The position numbers were made by a program, and so were the translations under genes. Source: Ferrovum sp. (GTDB lineage: Bacteria > Pseudomonadota > Gammaproteobacteria > Burkholderiales > Ferrovaceae). From it: a stretch of 6,336 nt of DNA. Positions 1 through 5,850 of this stretch are shown here, in pieces (positions within the stretch are counted from its first letter, which is position 1; every line of letters starts with the position of its first letter). The notes beneath the pieces were generated by a model. The model saw only the letters and a list, made by a program, of their open reading frames with translations, ran no database searches and had not been told where the DNA came from. The stretch lies in contig DAIDKJ010000081.1 of assembly GCA_027450105.1 (NCBI GenBank), forward strand, positions 1-6,336, given 5' to 3'.

Positions 1-290
1 TTGTCTCCAGGGTCGACCATGTTCACAAAACACATTTCCATGCCCACGGAACCAGGTCCGGAAGCCGGGAAAGTCAGGGGGTTGTCGGTCTGGTACGCGT
101 AGCGCAGCAGCGTTTTGAGCTCGTCCATCATGTCCACAAAGATGGGGTCCAGATATCCGATACAGGGCAAGGACATGGCTGCGAGCACACGCGGGGCAAT
201 TTCCGAGGGCCCCGGGCCCATCAGAGTCCGTTGCGGGGGGTAGAAGGAATTGATCTTCTTGGCGGGCAAATGCTGGATGGGCGAATTCAT
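1..290 (-). CDS. Class V PLP aminotransferase, serine-pyruvate/alanine-glyoxylate type (5' part only)
   Basis: This is the N-terminal 96 residues of a pyridoxal-phosphate aminotransferase; the gene leaves the window at its left edge. The translation has the opening signature of the alanine-glyoxylate / serine-pyruvate / serine-glyoxylate aminotransferase family: GPGPS at residues 25-29, IGYLDP at 44-49, a helix rich in Met and acidic residues (MMDELK), then QTDNPLTFPASGPGS (67-81) and a conserved Glu at 85, where the cofactor pocket begins. The PLP-binding lysine lies outside the window. Family members move the amino group of alanine or serine to glyoxylate or pyruvate, often in glycolate/glyoxylate salvage, and act in the cytoplasm. 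The start ATG (288-290) has an AGGAA ribosome site 7 nt upstream (298-302). It follows ttcA on the same strand after 53 bp, so it could be read through from ttcA or use its own promoter. The family call is firm; the exact substrate cannot be decided from this fragment. Confidence 0.9.
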   Translation of the reverse strand, partial: MNSPIQHLPAKKINSFYPPQRTLMGPGPSEIAPRVLAAMSLPCIGYLDPIFVDMMDELKTLLRYAYQTDNPLTFPASGPGSVGMEMCFVNMVDPGD

Positions 291-310
291 GGCTTTATTC
301 CTGATCATCA

Positions 311-335
311 ATCTTTCATTCTATGAAAGTTTTTG
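311..335 (-). promoter_or_regulatory. Possible aminotransferase promoter with an inverted repeat over the -10
   Basis: In the 53-bp gap between ttcA and the aminotransferase there is a perfect 7-bp inverted repeat, CTTTCAT at 313-319 and ATGAAAG at 323-329, with a 3-nt centre. On the minus strand the centre contains TAGAAT (318-323), five of six matches to a sigma-70 -10 box, about 28 bp before the start codon. An A-rich stretch lies just upstream (CAAAAACTTTCA). No good -35 box stands at the right distance. The repeat could be an operator over the promoter. On the plus strand it is followed by TTTTTGGTTTT and so resembles a weak terminator, but no plus-strand gene ends there. Confidence 0.3.
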
Positions 336-343
336 GTTTTGCG

Positions 344-1276
344 CTACGGCCTTTTCTGGAAATACAGATGATGTCCCGTACTGTGAGTCAAGTGGAGCGC
401 CACTGGCTTTTCAGGGGCGGGGTCAAACAAGGTGTCGCCCTCGGGTTCGGGGCGTTGGGTGGGATGCAGGGCGGCAAAGTCGAACAGGGCGGTATCGGCC
501 AGATGGGAAGGGGTGACGCTTTGCAGAGCAGAGAAAATATTGTCGATCCGCCCTGGATGCGCTTTTTCTTCCCGCTGGAGCCACTGTTTGATGGCCTGGC
601 GTTGCAGGTTTTCCTGGGAGCCGCAGAGATTGCAGGGAATGATGGGAAACGCCTTGTGCTGGGCATAGCGGCTCAGGTCGCTTTCTTGGCAGTAGGCCAG
701 AGGTCTGATCACCACATGGTGCCCGTCATCGGTGACCAATTTGGGAGGCATGCCCTTCAGGCGACCCCCATGAAACAGATTGAGAAAGAAGGTTTCCACC
801 ATGTCATCGCGATGATGTCCCAAGGCAATCTTGTTGGCCCCCAAGGCTTTGGCGGTGCGGTACAAGACCCCACGCCGCAAGCGTGAGCACAGGGAGCAGG
901 TGGTTTTTCCAGGGGCAATTTTTTCTTGCACGATGGTGTAGGTGTCCGCCTCGATGATGCGGTAATCCACGCCCAAACCCTCCAGATACGTGGGGAGTAC
1001 CTGGGACGGAAAACCGGGTTGCTTCTGATCCAGATTGACGGCAATCAGCCGAAACGGAATCGGAGCACGGCGTTGCAAGGCGAGTAGAAGAGACAGCAGG
1101 GCATGTGAGTCTTTACCGCCACTGAGACACACCATGATCGTGTCCTGTGCCTGGATCATGGCGTAATCGGCCAGTGCCCGGCCCACGGCCCCTTGCAGGC
1201 GTTGCTCCAGGCGCAGCATCGTGTTGGAAGGAACCGGGGGGTCAAAAGACATGGAGCGGGCCCAAGGGAACGGCAT
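344..1276 (-). CDS. ttcA: tRNA 2-thiocytidine(32) synthetase TtcA
   Basis: TtcA is a cytoplasmic enzyme that replaces the 2-oxygen of cytidine 32 in the anticodon loop of some tRNAs with sulfur. It uses ATP, a [4Fe-4S] cluster and sulfur delivered by a cysteine desulfurase. The 310-residue product matches the family length (E. coli about 311). The PP-loop SGGKDS is at residues 52-57 and adenylates the base. The CSLC pair (C127, C130) and a second pair, CNLC (C215, C218), hold the cysteines expected to bind the cluster. GHHRDD at 153-158 and the following ETFFLNLFHGG are also typical. The stop is TAG at 344-346. The start is uncertain: ATG at 1276, 1252 (residue 9) and 1219 (residue 20) are in frame and none has a clear Shine-Dalgarno. 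The 1252 start gives a PP-loop position closest to E. coli TtcA. The gene is divergent from the methyltransferase gene. Confidence 0.95.
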   Translation of the reverse strand: MPFPWARSMSFDPPVPSNTMLRLEQRLQGAVGRALADYAMIQAQDTIMVCLSGGKDSHALLSLLLALQRRAPIPFRLIAVNLDQKQPGFPSQVLPTYLEGLGVDYRIIEADTYTIVQEKIAPGKTTCSLCSRLRRGVLYRTAKALGANKIALGHHRDDMVETFFLNLFHGGRLKGMPPKLVTDDGHHVVIRPLAYCQESDLSRYAQHKAFPIIPCNLCGSQENLQRQAIKQWLQREEKAHPGRIDNIFSALQSVTPSHLADTALFDFAALHPTQRPEPEGDTLFDPAPEKPVALHLTHSTGHHLYFQKRP

Positions 1277-1304
1277 GGCAGGAAAGCGGCATGGCTTTTG
1301 AAAG
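1271..1304. repeat. Imperfect short tandem repeat at the ttcA start
   Basis: The 9-mer CGGCATGGC occurs at 1271-1279 and again at 1287-1295, and each copy is followed by a short purine-rich tail ending in GAAAG (1282-1286 and 1300-1304). The units are 16 and 18 bp. The first copy covers the upstream-most ttcA start codon (cat, 1274-1276, minus strand); the second covers an in-frame ATG (1291) that could extend the methyltransferase. This may be a small local duplication or a pair of binding half-sites; it could also be chance. Confidence 0.4.
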
Positions 1305-1334
1305 AACGATTGCGCGCACGGCAGGGGGCTGTTT

Positions 1335-1361
1335 TGGTAGAGTACCCTTTTTGGCGTACTC
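1335..1361 (+). promoter_or_regulatory. Possible extended -10 promoter with inverted repeat for the methyltransferase gene
   Basis: TGGTAGAGT at 1335-1343 reads as an extended -10 element (TG-n-TAGAGT, four of six matches to TATAAT in the hexamer). It would place a transcript start near 1350, about 25 nt before the GTG at 1375. Overlapping it is the inverted repeat GAGTAC (1340-1345) / GTACTC (1356-1361) with a 10-nt spacer, where an inner CC/GG can add two more pairs around a T5 loop. This could be an operator between the divergent genes or a 5' leader hairpin. No convincing -35 is seen, so the call is tentative. Confidence 0.25.
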
Positions 1362-1374
1362 AGGCGGCAGGATA

Positions 1375-2616
1375 GTGAACGATCGCATACAGTCTATTTT
1401 ACCTCAGTCATTGCAGCCCGACGCTGCGGCACTGGCCCATAGTGCCAAACTGCGCCATCTCATCGACGAGAGCATCGAAAAGTCTGGAGGCTGGATCGAT
1501 TTTGCCCGTTTCATGCAATTGGTGCTCTATGCGCCGGGATTGGGTTATTACAGTGCGGGGTCGGTGAAGTTGGGCCGTGCGGGTGATTTTGTCACGGCAC
1601 CCGAACTGACTCCGCTGTTTGCCCAAACGCTTGCCAACCATGTGGGGCCAGTGATCCGTACATTATACAATGCGCCCCGGCCAAGCGCTGGCTTGCCAGC
1701 CTTGCATAACCTGCCATTCCCAAGCCCTGACATTCCGGTCATTCTGGAGTTGGGGGCGGGTACCGGGCGTCTCGCCTTGGATCTTCTGCAGGCTTTGGGG
1801 CAGCAGGAGGCGTTGCCGGAACGTTACCTGATCCTGGAGCTCAGCCCCGATTTGCGCGCCCGCCAGCAAGCCACGCTGGCCGGTTTGCCTCCTGCAATTT
1901 TGCACCGGGTGCAGTGGTGCGAGCATTGGCCGGAACAGATGACTGGCGTGGTGTTGGCCAACGAGGTGCTGGATGCCATGCCGGTGCATCGTTTGCGCTG
2001 GGACCAGGGCAACTGGGAAGAGTTGGGGGTGTCGCGCCATCCACAAACGGGTCACTGGGTTCACACTGCGCGCCCCTTGACCCATGAGCGCTTGCGCCAA
2101 GCCTTGCCCCAGATACGGGATTGGCGCGGAATCTACGAGACCGAGGTCAACTTGGCCGCGCAAGAGGTGATGGGAATTCTGGCGGATTCCTTGCTTCAGG
2201 GTCAGGCGCTGTTTTTCGATTACGGATTTCCAGCGCGGGAGTTCTATCATCCGCAACGCAATACCGGAACGCTGATGTGTCATTATCGGCATTACGCCCA
2301 TACCGATCCCTTTTGCTATCCGGGGCTGCAGGATATTACAGCGCATGTGGACTTTACGGCCCTGGCCCGGGCAGCCGCCGCCCACGGGTTGGCGGTACTG
2401 GATTACCAAACCCAGGCGAGCTGGTTGATCCAGAATGGAATCACGACGTTGCTAGCCGAGAGGGATCCGGAGGAGGTTCGACAGTATCTTCCCGCGGTGG
2501 CTGCCGTGCAAAAATTATTGAGCCCCGCCGAAATGGGGGAGTTGTTCAAGGTGCTGGTGCTAGGGCATGGGCAGCCCGATTGGGGAGCGCAACAGGCCCT
2601 CGGATTGGAGGATTGA
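1375..2616 (+). CDS. SAM-dependent methyltransferase, MidA/NDUFAF7-like (COG1565)
   Basis: With the GTG start at 1375 the product is 413 residues, normal for this family. Diagnostic stretches are the N-terminal GGWIDFARFMQLVLYAPGLG (38-57), YYSAG (58-62), GDFVTAPE (70-77), the SAM-binding motif I ELGAGTG (125-131), the strand LILELSPDL (152-160) and ANEVLDAMPVHR (195-206), then FFDYGFP further on. The mitochondrial homologue NDUFAF7 methylates an arginine of the complex I subunit NDUFS2; the bacterial substrate is not established, so the name describes family only. The frame is open back to 1147, overlapping ttcA antisense. GTG 1375 is preferred because homologues begin shortly before the ALAHSAKL segment (19-26) and AGGCGG lies 7 nt upstream. 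ATG 1291, with AGGAAAG at 1280-1286, is a real rival that adds 28 residues (MAFERTIARTAG...). A proline-rich stretch at about 99-119 just before motif I looks like an insertion. The gene converges with cca. Confidence 0.88.
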   Translation: MNDRIQSILPQSLQPDAAALAHSAKLRHLIDESIEKSGGWIDFARFMQLVLYAPGLGYYSAGSVKLGRAGDFVTAPELTPLFAQTLANHVGPVIRTLYNAPRPSAGLPALHNLPFPSPDIPVILELGAGTGRLALDLLQALGQQEALPERYLILELSPDLRARQQATLAGLPPAILHRVQWCEHWPEQMTGVVLANEVLDAMPVHRLRWDQGNWEELGVSRHPQTGHWVHTARPLTHERLRQALPQIRDWRGIYETEVNLAAQEVMGILADSLLQGQALFFDYGFPAREFYHPQRNTGTLMCHYRHYAHTDPFCYPGLQDITAHVDFTALARAAAAHGLAVLDYQTQASWLIQNGITTLLAERDPEEVRQYLPAVAAVQKLLSPAEMGELFKVLVLGHGQPDWGAQQALGLED

Positions 2617-2618
2617 AG

Positions 2619-2636
2619 CGGCTCCGGGGGATGCCG
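2619..2636. terminator. GC-rich hairpin between the convergent methyltransferase and cca genes
   Basis: The 30-bp gap between the two stop codons (2617-2646) contains CGGCTCC (2619-2625), a GGG loop, and GGATGCCG (2629-2636). These can pair as a 7-bp stem with one bulged T (2632). On the plus strand only a short TTT (2646-2648) follows 9 nt later, and on the minus strand there is no T-run. It is therefore not a textbook intrinsic terminator, but it is the only candidate structure to stop the two converging transcripts. Confidence 0.25.
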
Positions 2637-2646
2637 AAGGCCGGGT

Positions 2647-3816
2647 TTAGGATGGCGGGGGCGGCAACTGTTGACGAATGGCCGTAAGGCGAGCCTCGCG
2701 GATGCGCTCGGGAATTTCTTTGGGGTCGGGGCTTGCGCGCGCTATTTCTGCTGCGGGTATTTCCAGTGCGGCTTGCAGTGCCAGGCGCAAACGGGCGTGA
2801 ATGGACTGATCCTGATCGATATAGGGGCTGTGAATGTCCTGAGACAGATAACAGGCGTGGGCTGAGAGCAGGTTTTCAAAGCGTGCCGGTCGCCGGATGG
2901 CGTCCAGTCGCTCCAACAGCGTCATGATCTCTTCTGCATCGCCCTGCAGGCTGTGAGTGACTTCATGGCACCGTTCGCAGGTCAGGCGTGCCAAGTCTGC
3001 GATTTCGTTGGGCAGGCGCAAGCGTTTGCTCAAGCTTTCAATCAGGGGCTGTCCTGCCTGTGGAGCATCCTGCAGTAGCGCGCACAGCCAACTGGACAGG
3101 CGCACGTCCAAGGGAAAGCCCTGGGCGGTGGCGACAGCCAGACTGGCCAACGCGGCAGGGGCATTTAGTCGCCACCAGGGTGCCAGCTCTGGCAACAGGC
3201 GTTCCAAGGCGCCACATTGATCCAGAACCAAAAACATTTCTTCTGGGTGCGCTTCCCACAGACCCCGGGCTAGTTCCTGCCACACCCGTTCGGGCACCAG
3301 GGCATCCACTTCCCCATGTTGCACCATGTGCCGCATGAGTTGCAACGTTTCTGGGGCTACCCTGAAATGAAATGGATGTTTGAAGCGGGCAGCAAAGCGG
3401 GCCACTCGTAGCAGACGCACTGGATCTTCTTCAAAGGCAGGGCCCACATGACGCAGTATCCGTTGTTGCAAGTCTTGTTGCCCCCCAAAGGGGTCGATCA
3501 ATTGACCGGTCTCGTCCTCGGCTATGGCGTTGATGGTGAGATCACGCCGTGCCAAATCCTGTTCCAGCGTGACTTCGGGACTGGCATGCACTTCAAAGCC
3601 CTTGTAGCCCGGCGCACGTTTTCGTTCGGTGCGGGCCAGGGCGTATTCTTCATGGGTTTTAGGGTGCAGGAATACCGGGAAATCTCGCCCCACGGGTTTG
3701 AATCCCAAGGCCAGCATTTGCTGAGGGGTTGCGCCCACCACCAACCAATCCTGATCCTGAACGGGCAGTCCCAGCAGTTGATCGCGAACGGCTCCGCCTA
3801 CTCGATAGATTTTCAT
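2647..3816 (-). CDS. cca: CCA-adding tRNA nucleotidyltransferase, HD domain apparently eroded
   Basis: This cytoplasmic enzyme adds or repairs the 3'-terminal CCA of tRNA without a nucleic-acid template. The 389-residue product is close to E. coli Cca (412) from its first residue: MKIYRVGGAVRD, with the nucleotide-binding GGAVRD at 7-12, the metal-binding pair D21/D23, GRDFPVFLHP at 43-52, RRDLTINA at 90-97 (base recognition) and EDPVRLLRVARFAAR at 130-144. The later LRLPNEIADLARL (266-278) also matches. Between these, at about 213-256, E. coli Cca has the HD phosphohydrolase site (including the CHDLGKG segment and a His-rich loop). Here the matching stretch reads VRLSSWLCALLQDAPQ, has no His-Asp pair and is about 20 residues shorter. 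Nucleotidyltransferase activity is expected to be intact; phosphatase, cyclic phosphodiesterase and 2'-nucleotidase activities are predicted lost. The ATG has no clear Shine-Dalgarno and overlaps the slt stop by 4 bp (ATGA), so it is probably translated by coupling to slt. Confidence 0.95.
   Translation of the reverse strand: MKIYRVGGAVRDQLLGLPVQDQDWLVVGATPQQMLALGFKPVGRDFPVFLHPKTHEEYALARTERKRAPGYKGFEVHASPEVTLEQDLARRDLTINAIAEDETGQLIDPFGGQQDLQQRILRHVGPAFEEDPVRLLRVARFAARFKHPFHFRVAPETLQLMRHMVQHGEVDALVPERVWQELARGLWEAHPEEMFLVLDQCGALERLLPELAPWWRLNAPAALASLAVATAQGFPLDVRLSSWLCALLQDAPQAGQPLIESLSKRLRLPNEIADLARLTCERCHEVTHSLQGDAEEIMTLLERLDAIRRPARFENLLSAHACYLSQDIHSPYIDQDQSIHARLRLALQAALEIPAAEIARASPDPKEIPERIREARLTAIRQQLPPPPS
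3813..3816 (-). other. ATGA stop/start overlap linking slt and cca
   Basis: On the minus strand the cca ATG (3816-3814) shares two bases with the slt TGA (3815-3813). The stretch before it (ACCCTGCAATCGACCCC) lacks a Shine-Dalgarno. Ribosomes finishing slt are the likely source of initiation at cca, and the two genes should form one transcript. Confidence 0.85.
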
Positions 3817-5741
3817 GGGGTCGATTGCAGGGTATTCAGTCGCTCATGCAAGGACAGGGGCGGAAGTCCTAGGCGTTGAGCATAGAGGGTGCTGTTGAAC
3901 AGGACGTTTTCCACGTAACCTCGGGTTTCGTGAATGGGGATGGTGGCCACGAACAGGGTGGGGTCTTTGGGACCCGCTGCATACCAATCCTGAGCGCGAT
4001 GCGGACCAGCATTATACCCTGCAGTGGCCAGCACGGGATTGCCCAATTGACGTTGCAATAGACCCAGATAAAAAGTTCCCAGTTGCAAATTGGTCTGCAC
4101 ATCGTTGGCTTGTGGCACCCTGAATGGGGTGATGGGAATCTTGTGGGCCAGCCAGCGCGCCGTATCGGGCATCAATTGCATCAATCCCATGGCGCCGCTG
4201 TGGGAGCGCGCGGCGGCATAAAAATGGCTTTCCTGGCGCATCAAGCCATAGACCCAGGCTTCATCCAGTTGATTTTGTTGTGCCAGTGCCTGTACCCGGG
4301 ATTCAAACGGGAGGGGAAAGCGCAGGGAAAAATCCTGTTGTGGACCAGCCCGCTCAATGCTGTAGATCATGCGGTCATACCACTCATGGGAAGCTGCCAG
4401 GGTGGCGGCCACCAGTTTTTCACGGGGGTTGAAATCGTGATTGACGGCATTCCATTCCAATCGGGACTCCGCGACCAAGTCCAGTTGATGCAGGCGCAGC
4501 GCTCTGCTCAGCTGGGGTTCCAGTGCGTGTATTTCATCCTCCTTCACGGTGGGTGGCGCATCGGGCCAGACACAGTGCCCACCCAGGTCTTCCAGCGCCA
4601 GCAAGCCATAATAATGAGATTCCTGGGACAGGGGCAGTAACAGGGAACGTGCAGCATCGACTTGGCCTTGGGCCTTCAAGGCTCGGGCTTTCCAGTAACG
4701 CCATTCGGGTCTCTGGGCTTCGGCTGGAGATAAACGTTCCATCGCGCGCAACACGGTGGGCCATTGTTGCTGACGCAAGGCGGCGCGGATCCACCAAACG
4801 GTGAGGCTATCCTCTTGCAACGGCTCGGTGATTTGATCAAACCACTCCAGCACGTGCGCTTCGCCCCGGGGAGCAGCCTGGGCCACGATGCGCTGCCAGC
4901 CCCAGGAACTCGCCCCGGCTCCCCAGTCAGCGCCGTGCAAGGTCCAGTAATCTGCCGCCGCAGCGGGATCGCGCTGCGCCCATAGTCCCAGGGCCCATAG
5001 CCCCAGTTCTTGTTGGGCTTTGGTCAAGGCGGTGGCATCGCCCGCAGGGAGGGACTGCAAAAAACGGCGGGGGTGAGCCAGTGCTTTAGTCAGGACTTTT
5101 TCCTGAAGCGCTTGCGCCGGGGGCAAAAACCGGTTGACCCACAAGGCCTGGGACATGCTGCCATGCGCCAGAGCCAGGCGCATCGCGGGCCATACCAGTG
5201 CCGGCGGGAGTTCTCCGCGCTGACTCAAAACCTCGAAGAGCGGTGTACAGCCATCCGCAGGGCGTCCCGGACGACTCCAGAGCACCAGGGCTTCCTGTAA
5301 GGCGCTGTCGTCCTGCCGGGCCCAGCGTGCCTGTAATTGATCACAATGGATTTCCGGGTCCTGCAGGGCTTCGGGGGTCAGTTCACGCAAGAAGGCATCC
5401 CAGTTCTGATGTCGTCCCAGTGCCTTGAGCCAGTCCAGTTTCAATCCTGGTGCCAGGGGACTATGGGGGTATTGTGTAAAGAATTGCTGCAAGACAGACT
5501 CATCGGGCAGATTTGGTTGTGCCAGTTGGGTCTCCAGTAACCAGTAGAACGGGTAATCTCCCAGAGGGTCCTGCTGCAACAACTGGCGTGCACGAACCAG
5601 GCCCGGTAGGTCATGGGACTGCCAGGCCTGATGGGCTTGTTGCAACGCTCGATCGGCCTCTGGTTGCTGTCCCAGGGCCTGGGTGTGCAGTACAATGCCC
5701 AGCAGTAGCAGGCAAGAAAGGTCAAGCCAAGAACGTTTCAT
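3813..5741 (-). CDS. slt: Soluble lytic murein transglycosylase (Slt70-like)
   Basis: This periplasmic enzyme cleaves the MurNAc-GlcNAc bond of peptidoglycan and forms 1,6-anhydro-MurNAc ends. From ATG 5741 the product is 642 residues (E. coli precursor 645). Residues 1-24 look like a Sec signal peptide: MKR, a hydrophobic core LSCLLLLGIVL, and likely cleavage after ALG. A long Ala/Gln/Leu-rich helical part follows (about 30-375), as in the Slt70 ring domain, then the linker motif YYGLLALEDLG at 377-387. The C-terminal SLT domain carries catalytic Glu504 in RQES (E. coli precursor Glu505), GLMQLMP at 519-525, GYNAGP at 575-580 and ETRGYV at 605-610, so it appears active. A GTG at 5759 would add six residues (VVVFHQ) before the MKR and fits a signal peptide less well; neither start has a strong Shine-Dalgarno. 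Cys10 has no lipobox around it. The stop overlaps the cca start; the DUF2889 gene is divergent. Confidence 0.95.
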   Translation of the reverse strand: MKRSWLDLSCLLLLGIVLHTQALGQQPEADRALQQAHQAWQSHDLPGLVRARQLLQQDPLGDYPFYWLLETQLAQPNLPDESVLQQFFTQYPHSPLAPGLKLDWLKALGRHQNWDAFLRELTPEALQDPEIHCDQLQARWARQDDSALQEALVLWSRPGRPADGCTPLFEVLSQRGELPPALVWPAMRLALAHGSMSQALWVNRFLPPAQALQEKVLTKALAHPRRFLQSLPAGDATALTKAQQELGLWALGLWAQRDPAAAADYWTLHGADWGAGASSWGWQRIVAQAAPRGEAHVLEWFDQITEPLQEDSLTVWWIRAALRQQQWPTVLRAMERLSPAEAQRPEWRYWKARALKAQGQVDAARSLLLPLSQESHYYGLLALEDLGGHCVWPDAPPTVKEDEIHALEPQLSRALRLHQLDLVAESRLEWNAVNHDFNPREKLVAATLAASHEWYDRMIYSIERAGPQQDFSLRFPLPFESRVQALAQQNQLDEAWVYGLMRQESHFYAAARSHSGAMGLMQLMPDTARWLAHKIPITPFRVPQANDVQTNLQLGTFYLGLLQRQLGNPVLATAGYNAGPHRAQDWYAAGPKDPTLFVATIPIHETRGYVENVLFNSTLYAQRLGLPPLSLHERLNTLQSTP

Positions 5742-5850
5742 CTGGTGGAATACTACCACAAGGCCGCACGCTGGCGTTTTGCGCTTGGGACGGAATCAGG
5801 CGTATCATGGCGGCTCGGATTTGAGTCTGATATATGATAGAGGAGTTTGC
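5742..5850. promoter_or_regulatory. Divergent slt / DUF2889 intergenic region with a possible plus-strand promoter
   Basis: This 109-bp gap must hold the promoters of both divergent genes. For the plus strand, TTGCGC (5779-5784) and TATCAT (5803-5808, five of six matches to TATAAT) are separated by 18 nt and would start transcription near 5815, leaving a leader of about 36 nt. A second -10-like TATGAT (5833-5838) sits too close to the ribosome site to be likely. TATCAT (5803-5808) and ATGATA (5834-5839) are inverted copies 25 nt apart. I could not pick out a convincing slt promoter on the minus strand. Confidence 0.3.
5841..5845 (+). promoter_or_regulatory. Strong ribosome binding site of the DUF2889 gene
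   Basis: AGGAG ends 5 nt before the ATG at 5851. It is the best Shine-Dalgarno in the window and fixes this start. Confidence 0.85.

Noticed and set aside
313..340. Plus-strand intrinsic terminator (hairpin followed by TTTTTGGTTTT)
   Set aside because: The stem is AT-rich and weak, and no plus-strand gene ends upstream of it; an operator or promoter reading on the minus strand fits the genes better.
323..886. 187-codon plus-strand open frame opposite ttcA
   Set aside because: It overlaps the conserved C-terminal half of TtcA antisense and its product shows no family signature.
1663..2409. 248-codon minus-strand open frame inside the methyltransferase gene
   Set aside because: It is a shadow of a GC-rich gene whose plus-strand product carries all the family motifs. 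The antisense product is rich in Gln, Arg and His with no recognisable domain.
4083..4640. 185-codon plus-strand open frame inside slt
   Set aside because: It lies opposite the catalytic SLT domain and linker, and has no recognisable motif; it is a reading-frame shadow.
5743..5758. GTGG/CCAC hairpin just before the slt start
   Set aside because: Only four pairs around a 7-nt loop; too short to separate from chance.
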